Source: Buxus sempervirens
Lineage: Eukaryota > Streptophyta > Magnoliopsida > Buxales > Buxaceae
Assembly: GCA_947561395.2 (NCBI GenBank)
Contig: OX387193.1
Location: 27,522,276-27,586,275, forward strand
Direction: 5' to 3'
DNA length: 64,000 nucleotides
The position numbers and the translations under genes were made by a program. Below, piece by piece: positions 36,337-46,063 of this stretch. The notes beneath the pieces are model-generated. The model saw nothing but the letters and a program-made list of their open reading frames with translations. It did no database searches and was not told the DNA's origin. Within the stretch, counting starts at the first letter, position 1. Every line of letters begins with the position of its first letter.

Positions 36337-37370
36337 TGAAAGAGTAGAGATCTACTCTAAAGGTCCACGATCTATAACAATTCAGAATTGAACAATGCGG
36401 AAACAATACACAGAGAATTATACGAGGAAACCTGGTTCCAGATCCAGGAAAAACCTCGAGTCTATATGAGGCGACTAACCCTTCGAAATCCACTATTGAA
36501 TGAAAAGACAATTACAAAGGAGTACATACTTAACCTTTATAAATTGACTCACTCAACAGCAATCCACAGTTCGAATCCACGAACTGCAACACAGCTTGAA
36601 TCCACAAGCTGCAGAACACGATCAGTCCAGATCGCAAACAATCACTCACCAGTGATCCACAGTTCGAATCCACGAACTGCAACGCAGCTTGAATCCACAA
36701 GCCACAGAACACGATCAATCCTGATCGCAGCAATCCCCTCAGAATCCACTGAGACGATCCAATGCAGTAGGAATCCACCTACGCATCAATCAAAGCTGAT
36801 CACCAGTCCAGGCAATCACACGATCGAATGAAGTTCTGAATTGAAGAAGAATCCTCTACCTTCAATTCCAGGTGATCTATCTCAGATCTCCCCCTCACTC
36901 GATCGCCGACTCTCTAAAGACGATTTGATCGAATCTCAAATCTCTCAAGATCCGAAATCAAAATGATCCAAAGAAAAAAGTCACAATTGAAAATTACAAC
37001 TCGTCTATTTAAAGAATAAAACACAGATCGCGTCGAGCGCTGGTAGCGTCGTGAAGCGATCGATGTAGACGGCTGGTAGCGAACTCAAGTCCCGCTCAGA
37101 GTGAGTTGAATCAGTTAAAAACGCGCTGCTAGCGAGCTGCTAGCGGGAGAGTACGCGGCAGGTGCACGAACCTTACTCTCGACACACGAATTCCCTTATG
37201 CGCTGCCAGCGGGGTGGCAGCGGCGTGGTAGCAGTGTGGTGGCACCAACTTCTTCTTCTTTACTGAATTTACTGAATTTTCATTGTTTAATCTGCACATC
37301 TTGAAGCCTCATTAGAAACATAATTTGTCAATCATTTGCCATAACAGGAGTGTGAGTTTTCACACTTACA
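36337..37370 (-). repeat. 5' LTR of the Sirevirus
   Basis: Same length (1034 bp) and nearly the same sequence as 27289-28322. Ends TG...CA. Target duplication AAGAG follows at 37371-37375. Confidence 0.93.
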
Positions 37371-38573
37371 AAGAGGTTGATGGGTTGAGTTGGGCAAGGG
37401 AAGACATACTTGGCACAACAGTTGATGCTCATTCTCATACGATCACAGAACAGCTTGCATCTTCTAGTGATCTTGTTCATGACGAACAGGGATTGGATTC
37501 TGATGATGACCAGGAATGAATTTTATTTGATTAATTTACAAAATTCTGAAGTTTGCACTTCATTTTTTGTCTTTTTATTGTGTAGTATACGACACACTAT
37601 TTCTCCAATTAAACTAACTAACAATCAATGCCTCTATCTGTTCAGCTTGTTATTAACTTGTATGATTTTATTTTCGACAGCATATAGTGTATTTTATTAG
37701 ATGGTAGAGGGTGGGGTAGATAGGAAGGGTAGAGGCCTTACTAGATGCCTTGATTTACAAAAACTTCGACCTGGAGAAAAGTACAGCATTGATGTAGATG
37801 AATTGGGGTAGCCAATTGGATCAAATGCCTCCAAATTGGCTAGTTTTTGTGGGACACTGGCACGCGATGGATGTGTTATACCCTTGAACCGCTTTGGCTA
37901 GCGAGAAGTTACAGATAGGGAGAAGGACCGAGCATGGTCACTTATAAAGGTAAATAATCTAAATTTTAATGTAGTTAATTGCTAAAAATGTTCACATATT
38001 TAGTGAATTGGTGTTAACTTTTAAAATTCAATTTGTTATGCACCATAGGAAAAGTTTGAGGTTGAAGATAGGTTACAGGATGTTATCATGCAATCAATTA
38101 ATAAAAAATGGAGGGACTATAAGTCTGATTTGAAGCAAGGGCATTACGATCCATATGAAACAAATGCTGAACGTATAAGTCATCGCCCACCAGATGTGGT
38201 GGAGGAGCAGTGGGCAATTATAGTAGAGTACTGGAACTCACAAAGCGCAAAGGTAATTTTTTAATTAGTTAATATGTCTTCTAAAGCTACTGCATCCTTG
38301 TTTATTGACTTTGTATAATTATATGTTGCAGAACGCATTAGCAAGTAATAAAAGTAATCGTGCCAACCAAACACTTAGTCATACGGCTGGGACAAAGAGC
38401 TTTGCCAGGGTTAGAAATGAACAGGCATAACAAATGGCCACTTATGAATGTCTTGATATACTATTATAAATCTGGTCACCCTTTCAACTTGATGATTGGT
38501 CTTCATATCCTACTTGCACTTCATTGCTTACCTCTTCTAAGTTGTATAGTAGCTTTTCTTTTGTTCTTGCAAT

Positions 38574-38786
38574 GAAAAAGTAATGTTTCATTTAGAACAT
38601 TACTTCTTTATATAAAAAGTAATGTTTCATGAAGCTGTTTTAGTGGTCACTCGCTTGTCTTATCTATTTGCATACAATTGCTAGATAAAGAGATTCTAAT
38701 TATAGTAGCATGAATAATGAAAAAGGGAATGACAACGAGTTGGTACATGTCAGGAATAAAAAGTTAATCCAAGGAAAATAATAGCA
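38574..38786. mobile_element. Small 213-bp insertion in CACTA1, possible MITE or SINE-like piece
   Basis: Absent from CACTA2 at the matching place (about 17155) and flanked by a 7-bp direct repeat TTGCAAT (38567-38573 and 38787-38793) that could be a target duplication. Near its left end AAGTAATGTTTC and AACATTACTT form inverted and direct repeats. No family assigned. Confidence 0.4.
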
Positions 38787-38834
38787 TTGCAATTAAAATA
38801 ATATGTATGATAAGATTAAATGTTTATGTGAATG

Positions 38835-39010
38835 AGGATTGTATATGAATGCAATGTTTGCGCTCTTTTTTCTTTTCAGGTTCAATGGCTTTATTTTAGA
38901 CCAATTTGGTATAGACAATGCTCTATTTTTAGGGGAGATGCTGTCAAAATTTGTATTATTTTTCTTTATTTATCTCTACATGTGTTCTTTGTTTTTATAT
39001 TTCTTCATCT
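38835..39010 (+). repeat. CACTA internal module, copy 5
   Basis: In intron 3 of the CACTA1 Transposase_24 gene, matching copy 2 in CACTA2. Reads YFRPIWYRQCSIFRGDAVKI in its open frame. Confidence 0.7.
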
Positions 39011-40169
39011 TTTTAATTGGGTCAATTGTATTAATGTCTGCTTGTGGATGTTTAAATGATTTATAATGAATTAACACCATACTTTTTTCATTAGGAATTT
39101 GCGGGCCGTGCTGAGACTTTTATAAGAACGCATACTCAAAAAGATGGCACGCCAATCAATGATGAAGTGGCTGACAAGATAGTAAGTTATTTCCTCTTAT
39201 TGTAGGTGTAATTGTACAATACGATTAACTTTATTAGCATCTATTTTGATAACTAAATGATTGCATAAATATTTTTTCCAGGATCAAATGCGAACTTTCA
39301 TGGAACAAGGCACGCCAGATTCGACGGCCCAAGATGATGTATATACTCAAGTCATGGGGCATGCCGCATGACACACATGGTAGGGTGCGGTGTTGTGGGT
39401 TAGGCCACACTCCCACTAGGTTGTGGGGTAGTGCATCCTCGAGTACGTCATCTTGGTATGTCGATATGGATGAATTTAATAGGATGCGAGAACAATTGCA
39501 ACGTATGGAAGAATGACTAGAAGAGGAGAGGCAACAATGAGAAACAATTGAAGCAACTGTTGCACAACATTCCAGAGAATTTGCAGAATTTAAAAACTTA
39601 ATGATGAGTAACCTTCAAACACAGGTATTATATAAATGCCTCAAAAAATACATATAGCACAAGATCATATCAACTTTATATTTAAATACCACACTTAATG
39701 ATCTTTGTTACAATGTATAGCATCCTGGCGAAAGTTTTGCAAATGACAATCCTCCTTGGGATTTTAGCTAGACACTCTTATTATTTGAGGTGAGTAACAC
39801 AAGATAGCTTCGTTCCTATATATATATATATATTTGGCTAAATTGATTTGTCTACTTATAATTTTAGAATTCAAAATTATTATATTACTAATGCATGATT
39901 CATTGCTATTTTCATGCAGGGCTATTAAATTGATACGAGTTACAATGTCACTTGTTAATGGAAACCACAAATTTACTTTTATTTAGTTTAATTTATATGA
40001 CATGAATGTTTGCAGTACTTTAATTTTATTGGAATCTCTTCTAATTCAAATTTTTTTTTGTAATTCTCTTGTTCTATTTATTATAAAATTTGCCATGAAA
40101 TCAGGTATTTTACAGGATTTTCTTGTTTGATGGATAATGGCACTAATTATAGATTTTGATTTTGCAGGT

Positions 40170-40654
40170 ATATAGGTCTTTAGCGGCGGTAGCAGCCGCC
40201 GCTAAAGACCACAAAAGTTTTAAGCGGTGGTAATTACCGCCACTTAAACTGTGAAACATAAGTGGTTTTGCGGCGGTAGCTACCGCCGCCAAATATATAG
40301 CAAGTATTAGTGGCGGAAATTACCACCGCTAATAAATAAATGGGATCACGTGAGGTTTTTACCGCCGATGATACTACATATTAGCGGTGGGAATTATTTT
40401 GCCATTAATATTTTCTGATTAAGCAGCGGTAGTTAGCACCAGTAAAACTCAGTATCATCGGCGGTAATTACCGCCGCTAAAGCCTCGTTGGCTATTTCTC
40501 AGAATTACCGACGGTAAATTTTGTACCACCGTTGAGACTGTCGCCAATTGGTTATGCGACGGGAGGCGTTACCGCCGCTTAAAGATTTAACGGCTATAAT
40601 GCGACTTTTACTGGCGGTAACCTACTTACGGTAAAAGTCGGCATTTTTGTAGTG
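40170..40654. repeat. Right subterminal array of CACTA1
   Basis: GCGGCGGTAGCAGCCGCCGC and related palindromes and half-sites up to the end GGCATTTTTGTAGTG. More diverged from the consensus than the CACTA2 arrays. Confidence 0.82.
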
Positions 40655-40657
40655 GTT

Positions 40658-40936
40658 TAAAAACACTCATGATTTGCTGTAACACCACACCACCGAGCAA
40701 TATACACATCACTCCAAATCTTAATTAAAATAATCATAATATATATTGATTTTTTAACTACCATAAAGTAAAATTTTAATTTCTTACCTCTTGAAACTCT
40801 TCATCCCCTCTCTTACCAAATTTGAAATCTTCTAAACCACTTTGCTATCATAAATTTTCTACAAAAATGAGTGATTTAATTAATTATAATTACTAAAATT
40901 AGAATTTTAATTATATTAAAATTCAGGATTTTACAC
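40658..40936 (-). repeat. First part of LTR A1 (5' end of the LTR)
   Basis: Minus strand starts TGTAAAATCCTGAATTTTAA at 40936 and is similar to the start of the family A solo LTR at 59082 (TGTAAAATCCCAAATTTTAA). It continues on the other side of CACTA1 at 1895. The bases after it (CTTGG, 40937-40941) would be one target duplication; the partner lies outside the window. Confidence 0.75.
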
Positions 40937-41551
40937 TTGGTCAGCTCGAACTTATTACCGTACCTAGGATAGACATTGAATGTGAAGATGAGATGGATTA
41001 TTCTATACCTAGGGAAGAGCCGATTAGTTGGAAGCACTGTCTTTTTCCATGGTGCATCAATCCCACACAGAAAACGAGTGGCCTCAGCAGGTTCTTGTTG
41101 TGTTGGTGGATTCAGGAAGCAGACCTCTGATCTAGGTACGCCCATTTTCTCACTTATCAAGTTAGGTGTGACAGTATAGGTAGAGCCTGCCACTTTGATC
41201 TCAAATACAGGCTCATGAAAAGGAGGGGCGGACAAGTTACGTGATCTGGTGTAAAGTTGAGCAACGGTCGAGGAGTTGGTAGCATCCCCAAATCTAGAAT
41301 GCCAGACCAACCAATAGCTTCGAGAATGGGAACAATATGATATGGTTCTATACATGATCTAATGACCGGGTTTTCAACGATCAAGGGTCGTTGCCGAATC
41401 TCCCCGGCTTGAGAAGGTCCAAAAGATGAATTACTAAGAGAATAAGGCTCCCTGTAGATGATAGATTAAGAGTGATTGGGTTCCTCTGTCTCAGAAGGGT
41501 TGTAATGAGAGCCAGAAGATGATGAGGGACTTACGGGTGCAGGAGTCCTAG
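40937..41551 (-). pseudogene. Fragment of a plant retroelement ORF, plant-transposon-protein-like (fossil)
   Basis: The minus strand reads a Ser-rich stretch, then IRQRPLIVENPVIRSC, then a part with FEIKVAGSTYTVTPNLISEKMGVPRSE and LFPRYRIIHLIFTFNVYPRYGNKFELT. The last words resemble the end of the putative plant transposon protein domain (PF20167), found in extra ORFs of plant LTR elements. It is broken and is cut on the left by LTR A1 and on the right by LTR E. Which element it came from is unknown. Confidence 0.5.
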
Positions 41552-42640
41552 TGTAAGATCTTGGATTTTTGAGAAATTTTAATTAAGAATAAATAGAGGT
41601 TAAAGGATTTAATGAGACTAATTAAATCAAATTTTAAAAAAAGTCTTAATTTATTTGGTCTGGCTCGGGTTGGTTTATTTTAATTGAATAGGTTAAATCG
41701 ATTTGGGTTGGTTTGGTTTGGTTTATTGGTTCAGTGAACCGGTTTAAATGATGGAGCTTAGTTCAATTGGTTTAGGTGTAGATTGGTTTAATTGGTCCGG
41801 GTTAGTTGGGTTTAGCTTAGTAGGGGTTCGTTTCATTGTAAATTGGTTAAAGTGGTTTATTTATAAACCTTTATATAAATTGAAGCGAGAACCCAAGGGT
41901 TCTTATGTTCATTCGTGAGGGTTAGAGAAAAAGGGAGAAACCACAGAGCAAAGAAGGAGAGGAAGGAGAAGAAGAAGAAGAAAAGGGGAAGGCTTGCCTT
42001 TGGATTGCGAACTACCAAGTAAGTAGCACCCTTCAACTTGCTGTTTTCAAAGAACTTGGAGTTATACGAGAAATATATGTTGTTGATTTCAATGTGACTT
42101 TGGGGTTTTGTGTTTGATTTATGAGAATCAAGTTTTAAATGGTTAGATTATACATCTTGGGTGTTCTTGTTGATGTTTGAGCTTTTAGTTGAAGTCAGTT
42201 CGAATTTTAGAGCTAAATTTCCAGATTTGGGTCACTTGAAGAATAACCATAGATTTGCCATTATTTGTAGGTTAAAGTATTGTAGAATCATGTACAAAGT
42301 ATTCCCTAATGTTTATGAAGCTATTCCCAAAGTTTTAGAGTCATTGGATTAAGTTTCGGTAGTGAAAAGTGAGAGAAAACCCCCAAAAATCGAGACTGTT
42401 TCGTAACTTGTAGAAACCCTAATTTTTGGCTTGGCACCTGAAGCGTGGCTCAAGCGCCCAGCCAAATTTAGGACTTAAAGCCCGGCGCCTGAAGGGCAGC
42501 TCGAGTGACTGTTCGAGCACCCAACCTGTGTCACTTTAACCCGAAAGTTCAAAATTTAGACAAAATGAACGCTCGATAGGCGGCTCAAGTGACCGTTCGA
42601 GCGCCTAGCCAGAAAAATGCCATTTTGATAGTTTTCACCC
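41552..42640 (+). repeat. LTR of family E, 3'-truncated
   Basis: Starts TGTAAGATCTTGGATTTTTG. It has a TATA-like box (TTTATATAAATTG near 41871) and GA-rich leader sequence, and near its right end the GAGCGCC-type word block also seen in the other gypsy LTRs. At about 42640 it passes without a border into gypsy B2 RNase H. Its start differs from the B-family LTR, so E and B2 are probably different elements joined by a deletion. Confidence 0.6.
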
Positions 42641-44566
42641 TTTTGGGTTTTGTGTTGATGCAAAGTGGCAGAGTTGTGGCATATGCCTCTAGACTTTTGA
42701 GGCCACACGAGTGTAATTACCCTACGCATGACCTTGAGCTTGCAGCCATTGTGTTTGCCTTGAAGATTTGGCGACACTATCTCTTTGGTGCACAGTTTGT
42801 GATATACTTAGATCACAAAAGCTTGAGATACATCTTCTCTCAAAGAGATTTGAATATGAGACAAAGAAGGTGGTTAGATCTTTTGAAAGATTATCGATTT
42901 GACATTCAATACCACCCTGGGAAAGCTAATGTGGTAGCTAATGCACTGAGTCGCAGTGGAGTTCCAAATGAGTCCATTGCCACCCTAGCGTCAGTTATGG
43001 CTAGCCAATGCAGTCTTGTAGCTACAGTTAGAGATTGGCCTGGAGAGTTTCGACTCTTTAGTCAGGGGGTGAGTATGGCTCGTATGCAAATAGAGTCGGA
43101 TCTAGTACATAAAATCAGAGAGAGGCAGTTATCAGATCCTGAATTGTAGAAAACAAGAGAATTGATGAGCAGAGATTCAAAGAAGGCTAAGGACTTCAGT
43201 GTCAGTAATGACATCGTGAGATTCAGGGGTAGAATCTGTGTACCCAATGATGATGATATCAAGAGGGTAATCCTGGAGGAAGGGCATGGGTCAAGGTATG
43301 TGGTACATCCTGGAAGCACCAAAATGTACAGAAACCTTAGAGAAATTTATTGGTGGTCTGGAATGAAGAGAGAAATTGTTGAATATGTGTCGAAGTGCTT
43401 AGTGTGTCAGCAAGTGAAGGCTGAGCACAGGAAGCCACCTAGGTTATTGCAATCGCTTCCTATCCTGAATGGAAGTGGGAGCATATAACCATGTATTTTG
43501 TTTTAGGTTTGCCTAAGATAGTGAAGCAGCAGGATTCCATTTGGGTTATTGTGGACAGACTGACTAAGTCTGCTCACTTCTTACCTGTTCGGAAGGATCA
43601 ACCCCTATGATCGCTTGCCGAGTTGTATATACGTGAGATTGTTAGGTTGCATGGCATACCAGTTTCTATTGTATCTGACCGTGATCCACGGTTCATTTCT
43701 AAGTTTTGGAATAGTTTGCATGAGGCCTTGGGGACCCAACTGAAGTTTAGTACTAGCTTCCATCCACAAATAGATGGGCAATCCGAGCGTACAATTCAGA
43801 CCCTAGAAGACATGTTGTGTTTTGGAGAAGGTCATTGGAGTAAATATTTGGATTTGGTAGAGTTTGCCTACAACAACAGTTACCAAGCGAGCATCAAGAT
43901 GGATCCATTTGAGGCTTTGTACAGGAGGACTTGTAAATCCCCGTTGTGTTGGGAAGAAGTTGGTGAAAGGCAATACTTGGGACCACAAATCATTCAAGAC
44001 AGTGTAGATAAGGTGAATTTGATCAGGAAGCGTCTTAGAACCGCCCAAAGTAAACAAAAGAGCTACGCCGATGTAAGAAGGCGAGAATTGAAGTTTGAAG
44101 TAGGGGATATGGTGTTCTGGAAGTATCTCCCTACCGTGGCATTTTGAGATTCAGTAAGCAAGGCAAGCTGTCCCCCAGGTTCATTGGTCCATTCCGCATT
44201 AGTGGGACAGTTGGGCCTATTGCTTATCGATTGGAGTTACTACCGCAACTAGCCCGTGTACATGACGTATTCCATGTCTCTATGCTTCGTCGTTATGTAC
44301 CAGATCCTAGCCATATCATTGATCTAGAGCCACTGGAAGTTCGTGAGGATGCGATGTTTGAAGAGCGTCCAATTCAAATCCTTGATAGAAGAGAGCAAGT
44401 TCTCAGCACAAAGACTGTTCCGTTGGTGAAAATCTTGTGGCAACACCATAATGTAGAACAAGCAACATGGAAGAACGAAGTCGAAATGAGAAAGAAGTAT
44501 CCTACACTCTTCGGTGAATCACAAGGTAAATTTCAAGGACGAAATTTTCTTTTTAGGAGGGTAGAA
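42641..44566 (+). pseudogene. Gypsy B2 pol, 3' part: RNase H, integrase, chromodomain (fossil)
   Basis: Plus strand. RNase H ([70 protein letters not shown]), H2C2 zinc region (YWWSGMKREIVEYVSKCLVC), integrase core (VSIVSDRDPRFISKFW, FHPQIDGQSERTIQTLED) and chromodomain ([21 protein letters not shown]). Same family as B1. Gag, protease and most of reverse transcriptase are missing. A few breaks. Confidence 0.88.
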
Positions 44567-46063
44567 TGTGAAACCCCGGATTCCAATACCACCAGCACAC
44601 CCTAATCGGTGAAGTTGTTGTGTAGGTGAAGCTGGATAAGCCCAAGTTTGAAGCCAGTCAAGTGGCTAAGTCCAGGCTTATCAGAAACTGAGAAAGGTGA
44701 GCAATCCCCAGATTAGTGAATAAAATTTATTGTGGTGAGACAAAAAAAAAAAAAGGCTAAGTGTTGGCATTGTGCAATATAAGAGGTGGAATGGCAAACT
44801 TGTGAATATTGTGCTTTGTGGGAAGTTGCTTAAGTGAAAAAAAAAGGGGGAGAAAATCCCATTTGACCAAACACACACCCGACCCCTCTCTTTCCCTCTT
44901 CATTTTCTTCTTCTCCAACCACACTCTCATCTTTATTCTTCATCACCATCTCCTCATTTTCTTCTTCTCATCACATCCCCATCCTTTATTAAAGTCCACT
45001 TGACCATTGCTAGCAAGAAAGAAGAAGAACACAAAAGAAGATCATTTTCGTTTGGAGTTTTCTTGGGGGATTTGTGGAGGAATCATCCAAGAGGCACATA
45101 AAGAGCTGTTCGTGGGTTGCAATAGGAGCTAAGGAGTTTGCTAGGTTGATTGCAAGAAGTAAGCAACACCACCCCAACCTATTTTTTTCCAATTGCAGCC
45201 ATTTTCATATGCAATAGAGGAAACCTAGGGTTTGAGAGTCAAAATGTTTATTGGTGAAAATGGAAGAGATTTCTTTTAGGGGTTTTGTAGGAAATAGATA
45301 AACACACATGTTATGATCAATTTAGAGCCCAAAAACACCAAGAACAAGTGAGATTTGAGAAAACATAGAAATTCCAAAAGTTCAGATTTCGCGAACTGTC
45401 AAGAAGCCGAGGTGCCTGAACCGCCGCTCGAGCATGGTATCGGGCGGCCTTTTTAGGAAATGACTTAAAGCATGGCCACTCTAGCAACTGATCGAGCGAC
45501 CTGCCTGAACCAGAAGAACCCGAGAGCTGTTTTTCAACTGCTAGAAGCAGGCTCGAGCGCGCTGTCCAGATTTTCCAAAAATGTGATTTTTAGCCCAGAT
45601 CAAACTACCAATTGTTTTTATTCAAATCCAACATATGTATAAGTGAGAATTAGGTGTCTAGGAAGTGTTCCAACTGGTAGTATCTCAAAATTCCAAATAA
45701 CAAGGATTTTGGGTACGTTTTACCAAAGAAGGTCTTATAGAGAGTTTCTGTCCCAGATTTCTCTAGAAGTAGGATAACTTGATTACAACTTCAAACACCT
45801 TCCAAACAACCCTTGGAAGTAGAAATCAAGAACCAAAACCAAGTTGTACGTGTTTCCAAAGAATTGAGGCATAGGTTGCCCAAATGAGTCAGGAAAAGTA
45901 GAATTTCCTGAAAACTATTCTTTTATTATTGAGCTTCATTGTGAGTACATCACACATGATATGAAGGGCTTCGGCCCAGCATTTGGCATATAGTATGAAG
46001 GGCATTGGCCCGTATTAAATTGCATGATATTAAGGGCATTGGCCCATTGCTTGTTAATATGAG

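Larger units (their letters stand above)
27289..37370 (-). mobile_element. Ty1-copia element of Sirevirus type, young insertion
   Basis: The element has LTRs of 1034 bp each and a 5-bp duplication AAGAG (27284-27288 and 37371-37375). It has a primer-binding site, gag, pol, a third ORF downstream of pol, and a purine-rich tract AAGGGGGAGAT before the 3' LTR; the last two are typical of Sireviruses. I counted about five differences between the LTRs (about 0.5%). With commonly used plant rates of roughly 0.7-1.3e-8 per site per year this means some 0.2-0.4 million years; it is an estimate from an eye count. Structurally complete, but pol is broken in a handful of places. It lies in the last transposase exon of CACTA1, opposite in orientation. 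Confidence 0.93.
24954..37519 (+). pseudogene. CACTA1 transposase (TNP2/TNPD type), broken and split by a Sirevirus
   Basis: Exon 1 is 24954-24982 (MDRRWMRRS) and exon 2 starts at 25081. The Transposon-associated region and the Transposase_21 core are present (PHNVRLGLASDGFNPF, NLPPWLCMKQPNMI, QLACPSCHKDTCSK). The gene then jumps at 27011-27016 from early DUF4218 straight into DUF4216 (TQGRGIKIDALGFTLVNFKR), losing the part equal to CACTA2 14515-15766, introns included. The jump lies on a shared TCATGA and leaves the DUF4216 part out of frame. The Sirevirus (27289-37370) interrupts the last coding part, which ends at 37376-37519 (EQLASSSDLVHDEQGLDSDDDQE). Other damage: in-frame stops near 25642 and 25758 and a frameshift near 25267. 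It retains about 85 bp near 25670-25760 that CACTA2 has lost. Confidence 0.87.
37701..39771 (+). pseudogene. CACTA1 second gene, Transposase_24 domain, broken
   Basis: Exons by comparison with CACTA2: 37701-37949, 38049-38252, 38332-38424, 39095-39181, 39282-39624, 39721-39771. It has the same domain words as CACTA2 (KWRDYKSDLKQGHYDPYET, PPDVVEEQWAIIVEYW, ETFIRTHTQKDGTPINDE) and the same C-terminal coiled coil and final exon (HPGESFANDNPPWDFS). Damage here: stops in exons 1 and 5, a 7-bp gain in exon 5 (near 39363) that shifts the frame, and a GC instead of GT donor after exon 3. Intron 3 also holds an extra 213-bp insertion. Confidence 0.83.
1896..40654 (+). mobile_element. CACTA1: CACTA (En/Spm) DNA transposon with nested insertions
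   Basis: The element starts with CACTACAAAAATGCCCGGCT and ends with the inverted form (GGCATTTTTGTAGTG). It is flanked by a 3-bp duplication GTT (1893-1895 and 40655-40657), as is usual for CACTA elements. Removing it joins two parts of one family A LTR, which confirms both borders. It carries subterminal arrays, a TATA box, an untranslated first exon, a transposase gene (24954-37519) and a Transposase_24 gene (37701-39771). Gypsy B1 (2996-about 22230) and a Sirevirus (27289-37370) are inserted in it, so only about 9.5 kb of the span is CACTA1 itself. Both genes are broken, so it does not look able to move by itself. Confidence 0.9.

Noticed and set aside
40937-41551. Host gene exon
   Set aside because: Words fit retroelement-borne plant-transposon proteins; the frame is broken and cut by LTRs on both sides.
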